Assembly: GCF_007748195.1 (NCBI RefSeq)
Contig: NZ_CP037920.1
Coordinates: 2,729,501 to 2,793,500 of the forward strand
Origin: Gimesia aquarii
Lineage (GTDB): Bacteria > Planctomycetota > Planctomycetia > Planctomycetales > Planctomycetaceae
DNA length: 64,000 bases
Direction: 5' to 3'
Part shown: piece by piece, positions 18,086 through 28,607 of the stretch
Position numbering within the stretch: the first letter of the stretch is position 1
Layout: each line of letters starts with the position of its first letter
Made by a program: the position numbers and the translations under genes
The notes under the pieces: generated by a model
Database searches by the model: none
What the model was told of the DNA's origin: nothing
The model's input: only the letters and a program-made list of their open reading frames with translations

Positions 18086-20137
18086 TCAATTTTGTGACTT
18101 TTGAGTTGGTATAAATTTCAGTTTTGCTAACCAGTCCAGTGACTGTGCTTGCCAGGCATCCCACATTGGTCCTTTGTAACCGTTCAGACCATGACCGCCT
18201 GAAGGCAGTTCAAGATATTTTGAAGGCACTTTCTTCGTTTGTAACATTTGAAAGAGCATCTGACTATTCTTGGGTGGCACTGGTTTGTCGTCGAGTGCAT
18301 GGGCTAAAAACATAGGGGGAGTCTGGGCAGTGACTTGCCTTTCATTGGAGAATAGTTCGATCAGTTGCGGCGAGGGATCTGACCCCAGTAGATTCTTGCG
18401 AGATCCTTTGTGAGTATGTTCTCCCATGGTGACGACAGGATAGACCAGGATCACAAAGTCAGGGCGACTGCTTTGACGATCAACAAGTTGTGCTGCCTGT
18501 GGATTTCCAGCGTCAAAATGAGTTCCTGCTGTCGAAGCCAGATGTCCGCCTGCGGAGAAGCCCATAATCCCCACGCGCGCAGGATCGATGCTCCAGCTTT
18601 TTGCATTTGCACGGACCATACGGATCGCTTGTTGCGCATCCAGGAGTGGTACAAAAGGTCGGCCGGCTGGTAGACGATATTCCAAAACGACTCCTGTGAT
18701 ACCTTGACGATTAAGCCATTTGGCGATGCCGTGACCTTCTGCACCCGTCACTAATCCACCATAACCACCGCCGGGGCAGATGATGATCGCAGCACCATTT
18801 CCATTCACTGGTTGATGCACGGTGATTTTTGCATCTGATTTTTCGAATTGATCATTTCCAATGGGAGCACGGTCTTTCCAAAGTGGAATGGCTTTGGGTT
18901 GATGGCTTGTCTTCGTTTCGGGTGTAGAACTTTCTGGCGGTATGAGCAACGTCGATATCACTTGAGCGTAGACACGATGGCCAAAATCGTTGGGGTGATT
19001 CACACCGTTCCCGGTCAAATCCCAGTCCTGTTTTCGTTTCAGAAATTCTGTCCAGATCGAAGTCATGTCAGCCAATGCAATTCCTGGTTGACAAATCTCA
19101 GCGAGCGCCTCTCGATACTGGGGAAAGAGTTCATGTTTCAGTCGAATCCAATCCTTATTACCGAGCATGGAAGCTACGAGAATGAACTCGGCCTGAGGGC
19201 GTTTTTCACGAATCTTTTCTATCACCGCTTTGGTATTGGCTTGATAATCTTTCGCAGATCGACCCGCAGAATCGTTCATGCCAAATGCAATGATGACTAA
19301 GTCGGGATCAGGCTCAACAACCTTATCGATGGCACTTAATACCCAACGTGTGTCTTTGCCACTGACAGAAGGATTTGTAACTCGGACCTTGGTTTGGTAT
19401 TGCTCGCTCAGGTTCTTTTCTAACAGGCCAGGGTACGAAGGCTGAAACGGTGCCTCACCAGCCCAGCCCGAAGCATTACAACCGGCAGAAATACTGTCCC
19501 CAATTACGACGATGGAAACGGGCTGACGATTGCGTAGCTTTTGAATCGTGCGCGGGAGTGCGTTCTCATTAAAATGGGGCACAATCCCTTTCCAATCGAT
19601 GGGATCGTGTGTGTATGTAATACACGTCTGCATGTTGTGATATTCAAGCTTCCCGCCAAAAAAGATTTCCCCGTTGCCATCGCGATGAGTCAATTTGTAT
19701 TTCTGCGTTCCGGCAGGCCGACGCAGGTCGTCTGGTGTCTGTGAGTTAATTCTCGAATTCTTGGGAAGTCTGATTTCTCGTTGTCCTGGATTCCAACGAT
19801 AGTCTCTGCCCTCTTCGTATGTGATGTCTCCCGTCGAATTACTGATTTTAAGAACTTTCTTCATGGGAAACAGAACAGATGCGTTTGCTTCACCTGTTTT
19901 TGGATCTCGGATAAACAGCAACGATTCGCCTTCAATCGTGTCTCCCTGCCAAAATGGCTTCAGAAGCTTTGCTTCATATTTCCACTCAGGTTTTGGATCA
20001 GCAGCCGAGAGCGTTACTGCACTGGATAGAATGAAAAATCCAGTACTCAAAACGTTTATGATGAATTTCTTCACAATCTCATTCGTTGAGTTGCCTTGAA
20101 TCAAAGATCGCTTACTGATCAGAGGATGTCGTTTCAC
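18086..20137 (-). CDS. Secreted SGNH hydrolase - alpha/beta hydrolase fusion esterase
   Basis: 683 aa with two esterase modules. A GTG start at 20137 follows GGAGAG; the signal peptide core is at about 25-46 ending LSAAD. The first catalytic module (about 205-400) is SGNH: 'IVVIGDSISAGCNASGW' (block I Ser), 'IIAFGMND' (block III), and 'NHPNDFGHRVYAQV' (block V Asp-His). The second (about 425-670) is an acetyl-xylan-esterase-like alpha/beta hydrolase: 'IIICPGGGYGGL' oxyanion, 'IMGFSAGGHLAS' nucleophile elbow, 'AHALDDKPVP' acid and 'SGGHGLN' His. Such pairs deacetylate plant or algal polysaccharides in the periplasm. It is 39 bp downstream of the DUF3472-like gene and probably shares its transcript. 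Confidence 0.9.
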   Translation of the reverse strand: MKRHPLISKRSLIQGNSTNEIVKKFIINVLSTGFFILSSAVTLSAADPKPEWKYEAKLLKPFWQGDTIEGESLLFIRDPKTGEANASVLFPMKKVLKISNSTGDITYEEGRDYRWNPGQREIRLPKNSRINSQTPDDLRRPAGTQKYKLTHRDGNGEIFFGGKLEYHNMQTCITYTHDPIDWKGIVPHFNENALPRTIQKLRNRQPVSIVVIGDSISAGCNASGWAGEAPFQPSYPGLLEKNLSEQYQTKVRVTNPSVSGKDTRWVLSAIDKVVEPDPDLVIIAFGMNDSAGRSAKDYQANTKAVIEKIREKRPQAEFILVASMLGNKDWIRLKHELFPQYREALAEICQPGIALADMTSIWTEFLKRKQDWDLTGNGVNHPNDFGHRVYAQVISTLLIPPESSTPETKTSHQPKAIPLWKDRAPIGNDQFEKSDAKITVHQPVNGNGAAIIICPGGGYGGLVTGAEGHGIAKWLNRQGITGVVLEYRLPAGRPFVPLLDAQQAIRMVRANAKSWSIDPARVGIMGFSAGGHLASTAGTHFDAGNPQAAQLVDRQSSRPDFVILVYPVVTMGEHTHKGSRKNLLGSDPSPQLIELFSNERQVTAQTPPMFLAHALDDKPVPPKNSQMLFQMLQTKKVPSKYLELPSGGHGLNGYKGPMWDAWQAQSLDWLAKLKFIPTQKSQN

Positions 20138-20176
20138 AAGTCTCTCCGTGAAAATAAGTGGAATAGTCCTGTTTCT

Positions 20177-21046
20177 TTATATCGATTGTTTGTGATTCAG
20201 CTCTAGTTTCTCACGACGTGTTGTGCGTCCTTCAACTGGATGGCCTACTTCAATCACCACTGAACCATCATTGCCTTCCGCATCTGCGTAATCTGGTACA
20301 TTGGGCGGGTAGATCGCTTCGACAGATTTGACGGTGGCACTCTTTCCGTTCACGCGAAGATTGCCAAACCTGACTGTGAGTTTGGGGATTTCGACAACAG
20401 GTTTGCGTTGACCATAGACTTCAACAAAGCTTGCAATTTTTGGTGAAAGCATCAGGTCGTGACCTTGGAATCGTAGTGCACCAATAAAAATATTCTCATC
20501 TTTCTCGTGAGAATAAACAAATGCGCCAACCCATGTATAAGGCTTATTGTTGATGATCTCCTTGTCCATGCGAACGATTTTGTAGGTAAAGGTTCCCTTG
20601 GTCCATTTGAAGGGACGGCGGATGCTCACAAAATCACCCTCGTGACCGGAGCTTTGGTAGTACCCACCAAGTGAGGGACGAATTGCGTCAATACTTCGCT
20701 CCCCCCACATGGACATCAGAAAGCCAGGTCCAATCTTGCGAAGTTGCTGATTGTGTTTCGTATAGCCGTCAGACTGTGTCTGAATTCCACCGTAAAAGGG
20801 GGTCTTGTTGAGATGACCGAGACCAATCGGAGCGATGTAGAGATTCTTCGTTGGGGAAATATTATCGCTGATCGAAACATCGATACTGTAACTTTCGAAC
20901 GGAACGTTGGTGCCAATATCCCACCACAGATCAACAAGATGCCAGGGCATCCGGGCGTACTGCTTTTCCTGAGCCACAACGGGTGAAGCGATCAGGCATA
21001 CACTCATCATGAAAAGACTAAAACGAATCGTTCTGTTTCGAGACAT
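20177..21046 (-). CDS. Secreted DUF3472-like protein
   Basis: 289 aa; signal peptide 1-25 ending VVAQE. The body resembles DUF3472/DUF5077 secreted proteins: 'HLVDLWWDIGTNVPFESYSI', 'LGHLNKTPFYGGIQTQSDGY', 'GPGFLMSMWGER', 'GDFVSIRRPFKWTKGTFTYK' and 'YTWVGAFVYSHEKDENIFIG'. The fold is expected to be jelly-roll-like and carbohydrate-associated, but no activity is known. It is immediately upstream of the two-domain esterase, suggesting a shared polysaccharide-related role (inference). Confidence 0.65.
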   Translation of the reverse strand: MSRNRTIRFSLFMMSVCLIASPVVAQEKQYARMPWHLVDLWWDIGTNVPFESYSIDVSISDNISPTKNLYIAPIGLGHLNKTPFYGGIQTQSDGYTKHNQQLRKIGPGFLMSMWGERSIDAIRPSLGGYYQSSGHEGDFVSIRRPFKWTKGTFTYKIVRMDKEIINNKPYTWVGAFVYSHEKDENIFIGALRFQGHDLMLSPKIASFVEVYGQRKPVVEIPKLTVRFGNLRVNGKSATVKSVEAIYPPNVPDYADAEGNDGSVVIEVGHPVEGRTTRREKLELNHKQSI

Positions 21047-21216
21047 TATATCAACCTTGTTACTTGAGTTTTCAATTGGTTGGAGTGTGAGTGAACAAGA
21101 TTTAATCTTGCTTGTTATAAATTATGCTACATTGAAAGGTGGCTTGAGAACAACGAAGATTGATGAGTTTTAGGGAGTTCATTTCGAAATGTCGAGGTGA
21201 TCTGGAACAGGATGAT

Positions 21217-21954
21217 CTATTTCATATTTTCATTTTCCTGATTATAGATGACGGGCATTTGTCCCTTCCATTTATTCCATATTTCGTTATCTGTCACCAG
21301 TTCAGCCATAAAATGCCCGACGTTAATTCTGCTGGTTTTGCCGGCATTGAAGATAGCGCTTCTCGTTGGTGATGGGTGAAGCTCGTATTCGGTTACTGTA
21401 TCTTCATTCGTTAAATTGTCTGGTCGGACTGCAGTCCATTCAATAGCCTCACAGTTCTGGCCGATCTTTGTACGTAAATAGTCTGCGGCCTTTTCGTTAT
21501 CGACATGAGGAGGCAGGAGTAGACGTAAAAGCCACAGCACACAATGTTGCGCAAATGAAACAGATTCACCGAGATCTCGGTTAATGTTTCCCGTTGTATT
21601 CATGAGTACAAATTTGACCGGTTTTTCGGGGTGTGTCGCTTGAATGGCTTCGCACAAACGGCGTGTCGCTTCTGTCACCAACAAACGGGGGTGACCATAA
21701 ATCCCCTTGAATGTCAAATTATGACCCAGACAGGAAACAACGGCACGACAGTCTTTAACATGTTCTACGATTTCAGCGTCTGTCAGTTCGAGAATACTTG
21801 CCTGTACTTCTGAAAAATCATCGTGATCCTTGACAACATCATTGAGTAGATTTGTCGTTCGTACGAGGGCTTTCACGTTCTCTCCTCGTTGAAGTAACTG
21901 TTCAACAAGAAGTCGTCCGGTCGCACCCGTGGCGCCAACAATAAGGGTCGTCAT
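21217..21954 (-). CDS. NAD(P)-binding Rossmann-fold protein (atypical SDR)
   Basis: 245 aa. The N-terminal 'TLIVGATGATGRLLVEQLLQ' is the glycine-rich nucleotide-binding loop of the NAD(P)H-binding (PF13460) atypical SDR group. 'DCRAVVSCLGHNL' and 'KFVLMNTTGN' follow in the usual places. No YxxxK catalytic pair is obvious, as in NmrA-like sensors and flavin-reductase-like members. Cytoplasmic. It follows the 22009-22710 gene by 54 bp on the same strand. Confidence 0.85.
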   Translation of the reverse strand: MTTLIVGATGATGRLLVEQLLQRGENVKALVRTTNLLNDVVKDHDDFSEVQASILELTDAEIVEHVKDCRAVVSCLGHNLTFKGIYGHPRLLVTEATRRLCEAIQATHPEKPVKFVLMNTTGNINRDLGESVSFAQHCVLWLLRLLLPPHVDNEKAADYLRTKIGQNCEAIEWTAVRPDNLTNEDTVTEYELHPSPTRSAIFNAGKTSRINVGHFMAELVTDNEIWNKWKGQMPVIYNQENENMK

Positions 21955-22008
21955 TTGATTTCTGCCTTAGGATGAAATAAAGAGATAAAACAAGTCAAAG
22001 TCTGATGT

Positions 22009-22710
22009 TCAAGAGGTCAAAGCGAGACTGACTGAATCTACAACGACATACCCTTCGGGTAGATATGCTTGCCAGACGCGGTAATCACGTCCTGGGCGAA
22101 GTATATCAGGGTCACCGCCTGGGTCCCCCATAGGACGCACATCAAGCGGGAATAAAACGAGAAACAGATTCACGTTTACGTTCGCGAGTACATCTTCTAA
22201 TGGTAATTCGCCATACATGTCCGCCCGATCTGGCCGCGTACCGAGACTTGTCCATTGCGAAGCATCAGGAATCAGTTTAAGTGAATGTTCAGTCCATGTT
22301 TTTTGCACTTTGATGGGCTGGCCTGTGAGCATCCAACCAGAGCAGATTCCCTTTTGTTGACTCTGTATGAGTACGACAACTTGTGAGCCACGCGACAGTA
22401 ATTCCCCGCAAATTCGAATTCTGAATTCAGCGTTTGTGAAATCAGTGGAGCAGTTCTGTTCAATGAAACGATTGGAGCCTCCACTTTCTTTTAATGCCTC
22501 GTTAAGTGGACCTCGTGTCATGATACCACATAAAAGTGATAGATAGCCGGCCCCATGAGGCGGCGCGTGATTATAGTCAATCCACCACGGTCCATATGAA
22601 GTGATGCTTCGATCTTTGTACTCAAGCGCTTTCGGTCCCACAAAGTTATCATGAAAGCCATGCCAACCCCCGGGACCATTATGAAAGTTTTCAGTATAAT
22701 TCTTTTTCAT
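22009..22710 (-). CDS. Hypothetical protein, beta-rich
   Basis: 233 aa from ATG 22710; a longer frame to 22728 is less likely. Not recognised with confidence. It has no signal peptide. Its pattern 'YTENFHNGPGGWHG', 'TDFTNAEFRIRICGELLSRG', 'VVVLIQSQQKGICSGWMLTG' and 'DSVSLAL' resembles a jelly-roll, carbohydrate-binding-type sandwich that lacks an export signal. It is upstream of, and probably co-transcribed with, the Rossmann-fold gene. Confidence 0.65.
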   Translation of the reverse strand: MKKNYTENFHNGPGGWHGFHDNFVGPKALEYKDRSITSYGPWWIDYNHAPPHGAGYLSLLCGIMTRGPLNEALKESGGSNRFIEQNCSTDFTNAEFRIRICGELLSRGSQVVVLIQSQQKGICSGWMLTGQPIKVQKTWTEHSLKLIPDASQWTSLGTRPDRADMYGELPLEDVLANVNVNLFLVLFPLDVRPMGDPGGDPDILRPGRDYRVWQAYLPEGYVVVDSVSLALTS

Positions 22711-23086
22711 ATTGGAGCCTGACTTCACGGCTGTCTTGCCAACCTTTTGAGGGAAGTTGGAATTTGGTCTAATGCAGCTTCCAGATCAGAGAATAAACGA
22801 GTCAATTGAGTTACCAGATCTAAACAAAAAAGCTTGAGAACGTCAGAATATGCAAAGTAAGGAGTCGGAATTTACACGTCAATAGTGAAGTCAACAGCTT
22901 CATTCTTTTTCGAACATTAAGTGGCTTTCATAGTGATCTGTAATTCGGTTCTTGTAGGAACTCGGATAGTAAGGATCCCTTAAATACTTCGTAACATTTA
23001 TTGCTCGACATTGCGATTGATTTTTGAAAGAATGGAATAGAATAAAGGATTTACATCTATTTTCTTTTAAACAAAAGGACATGTCC
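22711..23086. other. Divergent intergenic region
   Basis: About 375 bp between the divergent hypothetical and sulfatase genes. It must contain both promoters. No RNA gene, repeat or further reading frame was seen. Confidence 0.4.
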
Positions 23087-24511
23087 ATGTCAGCCAACAA
23101 ATGGTTGTTTCGATTCTTAGTCTCCTGTATCTCACTTTTGATGCTCAATACTGTTAAGGCTGCGCCACCAAATATCATTTTTGTGCTCAGCGATGATGTG
23201 GCGCAGGGCGATTTGGGCTGTTATGGACAAAAACTAATTGCGACTCCGAATTTGGATCGAATGGCAGAGCAGGGAACACGCTATCTGAGTGCGTATTGCG
23301 GCACCACTGTCTGTGCCCCCAGTCGCAGTTCGTTGATTACCGGGTTGCACAGTGGTCACTGTCCGATTCGTGGCAATTTCGAAGTCCCCCCAGAAGGTCA
23401 ACTACCACTTCCCGCGGAAACAACAACGATTGCTGAAGTACTCAAGTCAGCCGGTTATCAAACCGCTTGCGTTGGCAAATGGGGCATGGGTTTTTTCGAT
23501 ACGACCGGCGATCCGTTAAAACAAGGTTTTGATCACTTCTTTGGTTACAATTGCCAACGCGAAGCGCACTCGTATTTTCCCCGCTATCTATACAATGACC
23601 ATGAAAAAATACTCCTTGCAGGTAACGATGGTAAGAGTATCGGTAAGACGTATTCACAAGAGCTCATCCAAGAAGATGCGATCAATTGGATACGCAAGCA
23701 TCGTTCCCAGCCGTTTTTTCTGTTTTATGCGTTGACGTTGCCACATGGTCGGCATGAGATTAATGATTTAGGGCAATATGTTAACAAACCCTGGTCCAAC
23801 TCTCAAAAAGCATATGCCGCTCAGGTCACTCGCATGGATAGCGACATGGGCGAACTGATGTCAACGTTGAAAGAGTTAGGCATTGCAGAAAACACACTGG
23901 TTTTGTTTAGTGGTGACAACGGCTCCTCCTTCAGCACTGAAAGTAAAATGGGATCTCTATTCAATCAAGCCAGTAATGGATTGCGAGGCTTCAAGCGGGG
24001 GCTTTATGAAGGGGCTCTGCGTCAGGCAGCCATAGCATGGTGGCCTGGTACCGTTCCTGCAGGCCGTGTATCTGATCAGCCATGGGCATTTTGGGATATA
24101 TTGCCTACAGCAGCTGAGCTAGCCAAAATCGAGTTGAAAGAAAATGAACCAACCGACGGAAAATCTCTGGTTGCCTTCTTGAAAGGGGGCGAGGCACCTA
24201 AGCGGGATTATTTCTATTGGGAATTGCATGAGCAAAGACCAATTCAGGCCTGTCGGTTTGGAAAGTGGAAAGCAGTCAAAAACGGACCAAATGCGAAAGT
24301 AGAACTTTACGACCTGAAAAGTGACCCAGGGGAATCAACAGATCTTTCAGCCAAGTATCCAGAAAAAGTTCAACAAGCAGTTCAGATTATGAAACAGGCA
24401 CATACTCCAGACAAGAACTGGCCACTGACGGGAATCCCTGACTTTCGAAAACGCAACAGCAAAGCCGCCTGGAAAGCAACCCGTGATCGTTTGAAGAAAG
24501 CCAGTGACTGA
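23087..24511 (+). CDS. Formylglycine sulfatase (arylsulfatase family)
   Basis: 474 aa. ATG 23087 is chosen because AAGGA lies 7 nt upstream and it directly opens a signal peptide ([18 protein letters not shown]). Type I sulfatase: metal-binding '[20 protein letters not shown]', then the C-x-P-S-R signature '[11 protein letters not shown]' with Cys76 to be oxidised to formylglycine, 'GKWGMGFF' (Lys), 'LPHGRHE' (His) and '[10 protein letters not shown]' (Asp-Asn metal ligands). It hydrolyses sulfate esters, most likely of sulfated polysaccharides, in the periplasm. It requires a formylglycine-generating enzyme encoded elsewhere. Confidence 0.95.
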   Translation: MSANKWLFRFLVSCISLLMLNTVKAAPPNIIFVLSDDVAQGDLGCYGQKLIATPNLDRMAEQGTRYLSAYCGTTVCAPSRSSLITGLHSGHCPIRGNFEVPPEGQLPLPAETTTIAEVLKSAGYQTACVGKWGMGFFDTTGDPLKQGFDHFFGYNCQREAHSYFPRYLYNDHEKILLAGNDGKSIGKTYSQELIQEDAINWIRKHRSQPFFLFYALTLPHGRHEINDLGQYVNKPWSNSQKAYAAQVTRMDSDMGELMSTLKELGIAENTLVLFSGDNGSSFSTESKMGSLFNQASNGLRGFKRGLYEGALRQAAIAWWPGTVPAGRVSDQPWAFWDILPTAAELAKIELKENEPTDGKSLVAFLKGGEAPKRDYFYWELHEQRPIQACRFGKWKAVKNGPNAKVELYDLKSDPGESTDLSAKYPEKVQQAVQIMKQAHTPDKNWPLTGIPDFRKRNSKAAWKATRDRLKKASD

Positions 24512-24766
24512 TTAAATATGGTTTTTAAAGTTTCTATTTACCTTAAGAGAAAAAAGTATCATCGAAGGCAAGACTGTTAGCTCATTATGGCCGAAGGTAT
24601 CACCCATAGAAGGAAAGACAAAACGGCTTTGTTACACCTGAATAGTCAAATCATTAAGAAAATGTAATTCTGTATTAATAAAAGTGTCAGTGATGCGAAT
24701 AATAAAGTATAACAAAAGTCTATTGTGAATCTCTCCTCTTCTGATGAAGCAGCCAGGGAACATGTC

Positions 24767-25330
24767 ATGTCAGATGATTTAGTCACAGTCGCCACGCTGA
24801 ATACTCCGACAGAAGCGATCTTGGTTCGCAACTTGCTTGATGCCGAAGGAATTCCTGTGTTTCTATCGGATACGGAAGCGGTAGGCATGGCCTGGTACCT
24901 TGGCTATGCGCTTGGTGGAGTCAAGGTGCAGGTGGCTGAGTCTGATGTGGAACGTGCGTTTGAAGTTCTCGATGATCACGAGCCAGTGACGATTACCGAA
25001 GAAGATTGGAAAATTGTAGAGAGCTTCGAAGAAGAAAGCGAAGATGAGAAAGACGAATGGGAGGATGATGAAGAGGAGCACAACCTTGATGTGCTTGAAG
25101 TAGAATCCACTTCAGAGATAGATGCAATAGTAAATCGTGCTTATAAGTCGGCTTTCTTTGGAGTGATCTTTTTTCCATTGCAATTCTATTCACTGGCTCT
25201 GCTGACAAAGATTCTACTGGGCTCCTATGACCTGAACTCTGAGCAGCAAAAGAAAATGACCATCGGCTATATATTATGTTCTGTGATGCTTACATTTCTG
25301 TTTCTCGTATTCTTTGAATCAAGTCCTTAG
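24767..25330 (+). CDS. DUF2007-domain membrane protein
   Basis: 187 aa from ATG 24767 (AGGGA 7 nt upstream; an earlier GTG at 24725 is less likely). Residues 1-70 are a DUF2007-type putative signal-transducing domain: 'VTVATLNTPTEAILVRNLLD', 'EGIPVFLSD', 'LGGVKVQVAESDVERAFEVL'. A strongly acidic linker (about 83-125, runs of Glu/Asp) leads to two transmembrane helices (about 132-155 and 168-185). DUF2007 proteins are small ligand-sensor-like proteins of unknown ligand. Monocistronic as far as can be seen. Confidence 0.8.
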   Translation: MSDDLVTVATLNTPTEAILVRNLLDAEGIPVFLSDTEAVGMAWYLGYALGGVKVQVAESDVERAFEVLDDHEPVTITEEDWKIVESFEEESEDEKDEWEDDEEEHNLDVLEVESTSEIDAIVNRAYKSAFFGVIFFPLQFYSLALLTKILLGSYDLNSEQQKKMTIGYILCSVMLTFLFLVFFESSP

Positions 25331-25573
25331 CTGTTGAATCGATTCAAATGGTGAATGGGAAAAAGCCTGGGCAAAGATGATCTATATTCATTTGCTGTGA
25401 GACTTTGCTTATGAAAACGGGCATTAATATGCAGATAAAGTACCTGGAAACCGATTCGTAAACATTTTTTCTGTTTGTAAATGCCCCTAACGACCGTTTA
25501 CACTCTTGAGTACACACCTGCTATTTTTGACGAACCCTTTTGATGTGACAGCTACTGTGACAGGTATTAGTTG

Positions 25574-26752
25574 ATGTTTATCACAAAACTGGAATCACTG
25601 CGCGGTATCGCCGCCCTGATGGTTGCTGTTAGCCATTGTTTGATCGTGTTTTCAGTCGATCAAAACGAGATGATCTGGGCTACCAGCCTCCAGGATGCAA
25701 AGGGCACACAGGCATTTCTCACAAGGCTGTTATTAGTACCATTCAACGGCGGGGCGGCTGTGACCATCTTTTTTGTTTTGAGTGGTTATGTTTTAGGTTT
25801 GTCTCTTGATCGTAAATCCAAGAACATCAGATCATATTTTGCGTTTTACATCAAACGGATCTTCCGTATCTATCCAGCATATATCGTCTGCCTCACATTT
25901 ATCATTCTTTCGATCGCTTTGTTTCATACATACACAAAGTATCCCAATACTTCAGTCTGGTTTCAGGCGTGGTATCAAACTGATATTACATTTGAAAATG
26001 CGATGGCAAATTACGCATTACTGGAAACCAATCTCAATCAGGTCGCATGGACTTTAAAAGTCGAACTAATCATATCCCTGCTTTTTCCTTTTGCGTATTT
26101 GGTTAATCGTAATGTGGGGACGAAGTTGAATGTGATATTCCTCTTCCTGTTAGTGATAGTCAGCTTTCTGGCTGGAATTATGCCCTTTGGAAATTTGTAT
26201 TTTTTATATGGGTTTGTGTTCTATATCGGATTGCTCTTGCCACCACTCATTGAAAAACTGAATTTATATGTGGGGCAGGGTGCCTGGAGCACCATATTTA
26301 TTGTGAGTATTGCGTGCTTGTTATGTTCCCGATCGTTATTTTCCAGCAGCAATCTGTTTTGTGCCGTACTGATCGAGGCGATCTTTGCTGCGTTGATTGT
26401 TGCCATTCTTGCTGATGAAAAAACAAACCTCTTTCTGAGCCGTATTTTAGACTTCGAGATCGTCAGAAAGCTCGGGCGATATTCCTATTCTTTTTATATC
26501 TATCACTTCATCATTTTGTATTGGCTCGCCTACAGTCTACTCTTATTTGTGAGTCCGGAGATTACATCCAGCTATCCGCTTTTACTGGGAGTCATTTTGG
26601 CAATCATTTCCGTTACCATCAGCTATTACGTTGCCATGCTTTCCTACTTTGGAGTAGAACGACCCATGATCAAATATGGTGCTGTCACAGCAGAAAAAAT
26701 AGCAGGCTTTGCAAAGAAATCGCATGAGCAGGTAGGGCTAATTCAGAAGTAA
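25574..26752 (+). CDS. Acyltransferase family 3 membrane protein
   Basis: 392 aa with about ten transmembrane helices. The N-terminus 'KLESLRGIAALMVAVSHC' carries the conserved Arg and catalytic-type His of acyltransferase-3 (OafA/NodX/ExoZ) proteins, and 'FVLSGYVLGLSL' is the usual second motif. These enzymes transfer acyl groups such as acetyl to exopolysaccharide, LPS or peptidoglycan sugars at the inner membrane. ATG 25574 is taken; the preceding TTG is not needed. Confidence 0.9.
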   Translation: MFITKLESLRGIAALMVAVSHCLIVFSVDQNEMIWATSLQDAKGTQAFLTRLLLVPFNGGAAVTIFFVLSGYVLGLSLDRKSKNIRSYFAFYIKRIFRIYPAYIVCLTFIILSIALFHTYTKYPNTSVWFQAWYQTDITFENAMANYALLETNLNQVAWTLKVELIISLLFPFAYLVNRNVGTKLNVIFLFLLVIVSFLAGIMPFGNLYFLYGFVFYIGLLLPPLIEKLNLYVGQGAWSTIFIVSIACLLCSRSLFSSSNLFCAVLIEAIFAALIVAILADEKTNLFLSRILDFEIVRKLGRYSYSFYIYHFIILYWLAYSLLLFVSPEITSSYPLLLGVILAIISVTISYYVAMLSYFGVERPMIKYGAVTAEKIAGFAKKSHEQVGLIQK

Positions 26753-26769
26753 GGTCGTCCATCACGACG

Positions 26770-27789
26770 TTATATTGAAGTTGGTTCACAATCTTTCTCT
26801 TCCTTCCACTTATGAACCGCTACTTTTGCATTTTCCAAGTCTCTTTGCAGGATAGCTTGACTTGAGCGATGTAATTGTACGAGATAAACCACCGTCCAGA
26901 CGAACAACGAGCAATAAACAGCTATTGTATTCTGTGGTTCGGGAAATTCAGTCAGTTTGAAGATAAAAAAGACGATTGTTCCTACTGTAAACCACCAACT
27001 AAGAAAATGAACCAATTGTCTGTCGTGTTTGTCAGAACGAACGACGAAACCCTGCTTCGGAACCATACAACAGAATATCAGTGAGATCATAATTGATGTA
27101 GCTGGCGCAAGCAGAAAACGAGGCGATTGTAACTGCCAGGCTACGATAAGTCCCAAAATAGTAGTGACTAAAATGATAGGGACTAAGATCTTAGCCCATC
27201 TTTTGCGTGTAATTAATAGTTCATCGGGTCCGGGTGTTGGAATTTTATCAGGATTGTGGTCCCGAAGTGGTAGTGCAATTTTCGAACAGAACAGATTCCA
27301 ATTTTGTTGAACAGATTCAGGTAAAGTACTCTGAAAGTAGCGAATCAGCCAGAGCTGTTCGTCGTGCTCAAAGTTATCGAGATTGATTGAAATATTATCC
27401 GTTAGGCTCTTTAGTGTAATACCTCCTTTATTGCCCAATTTCCAGTGGACCTGTTTGACATTGGAAAGGTCGATCGCTTTTTTTAAAATCATTCCCTGAT
27501 GAATGATCGTTTTATGTTGAATCGTCAGAGATTCGTATTTGTAAGCGAGAATCATCCAGAGAGAAGCAATGGACAAGAATGAAAAAAGTATTAACATAAA
27601 AACAGCACCGTATAATCTTCGGTCAGGTGGTGCATCAATCCACATACCGTATGCAGAGCCAATACCAGCTAACAGGAAGAAAATGAGGTATAATATTCCC
27701 TGATTGCGATATTTCTTCCTTACCCGGAATTCTCTAAAAGCGATCGCACTCTCTGCAATTTCAGTGAAAAGAGGATCATAGTCGTTCAT
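26770..27789 (-). CDS. Paralogous integral membrane protein 1
   Basis: 339 aa; paralogue of the 28608-29639 protein. Four transmembrane helices in two pairs (about 30-80 and 205-240, then 260-310). Between the pairs is a conserved soluble part: 'ESLTIQHKTIIHQGMILKKA', 'DLSNVKQVHWKL', 'LTLPESVQQNW'-type segment and 'PTPGPDELLITRKRW'. The 'IDLSNVKQVHW' stretch looks like a bacterial PH-domain (bPH2/YdbT-like) strand set. Function unknown. It converges on the acyltransferase gene. Confidence 0.75.
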   Translation of the reverse strand: MNDYDPLFTEIAESAIAFREFRVRKKYRNQGILYLIFFLLAGIGSAYGMWIDAPPDRRLYGAVFMLILFSFLSIASLWMILAYKYESLTIQHKTIIHQGMILKKAIDLSNVKQVHWKLGNKGGITLKSLTDNISINLDNFEHDEQLWLIRYFQSTLPESVQQNWNLFCSKIALPLRDHNPDKIPTPGPDELLITRKRWAKILVPIILVTTILGLIVAWQLQSPRFLLAPATSIMISLIFCCMVPKQGFVVRSDKHDRQLVHFLSWWFTVGTIVFFIFKLTEFPEPQNTIAVYCSLFVWTVVYLVQLHRSSQAILQRDLENAKVAVHKWKEEKDCEPTSI

Positions 27790-28064
27790 TGCCGCTCAGT
27801 ACTTTGTTCAATGAAGTATACCGTTTGAAATAGTTCTATCATTTCAAACGAACTACGAACAGCTCTGGTTCAAAAAGTATAATGATAATTATATTTTTGC
27901 TCTGTCTGGCATCAAATGCATTTTCAGTGAGAAAGGTGATGGGACGGTTTTTTCCTGAATCCGTGCAGAAATTCGATATTGGAGAGGAATATTTCATGCT
28001 CTCATTGAATCATATTATGTGACTTATCTTGAATAGTCACAGCTATGATTCATTGAGGTAAATC

Positions 28065-28580
28065 ATGAACCTGGTCAAAAGCAGCTCCGAATTTCTTGTT
28101 CAATCATATAATCAGATTAGAAATTCTTGTGCATTATCTGGTAGACACATTCTGGCTTTATGTCTTATTCTCCTGTTACTGGGGCTCGTTGGGTGTAGCT
28201 ACTTTTATGATCTGCATCTCGAGGGGGAGTTGCTGTCCGGTCCAGCAAAGACTCCGGTTTCCGGAGCCACAGTAACTTTATATTCAGGGACTCACGATTA
28301 TGGTAGTTGTACCACTGATAAAGAAGGAAAATGGGAGTTGACAGAATCCATTCATGACAGCGCATTCAGAAAAGATAGAGATGGAAAATATCGACTGCAT
28401 GTCAACGCTGGTAGTTCTTTACGCATTCGTATTATCACGAACAAGAAAGCATATATCTTTCCCTGTCCGCGAGTCGCCATTCCTGAGTCCGGTTCAGATA
28501 TCTATGCTTTTGTGCTAACTGTTCTTGAGGTTGAACCGGAACTTCAACAAGGAAATGTAGAAAAGGAGATTGAACCTTAG
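28065..28580 (+). CDS. Lipoprotein with carboxypeptidase-regulatory-like beta-sandwich
   Basis: 171 aa. A long N-region leads to a hydrophobic core and lipobox 'LLLGLVGC', placing the lipidated Cys at residue 44. The mature part opens with 'HLEGELLSGPAKTPVSGATV' and 'TDKEGKWELTE', the pattern of a carboxypeptidase-regulatory/transthyretin-like (CarboxypepD_reg) domain, ending in an acidic tail. Such planctomycete lipoproteins are surface or periplasmic with no known role. It is inserted between the two paralogous membrane-protein genes on the opposite strand. Confidence 0.75.
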   Translation: MNLVKSSSEFLVQSYNQIRNSCALSGRHILALCLILLLLGLVGCSYFYDLHLEGELLSGPAKTPVSGATVTLYSGTHDYGSCTTDKEGKWELTESIHDSAFRKDRDGKYRLHVNAGSSLRIRIITNKKAYIFPCPRVAIPESGSDIYAFVLTVLEVEPELQQGNVEKEIEP

Positions 28581-28607
28581 TCCGTTGCGATACATAACAA
28601 AATTGAT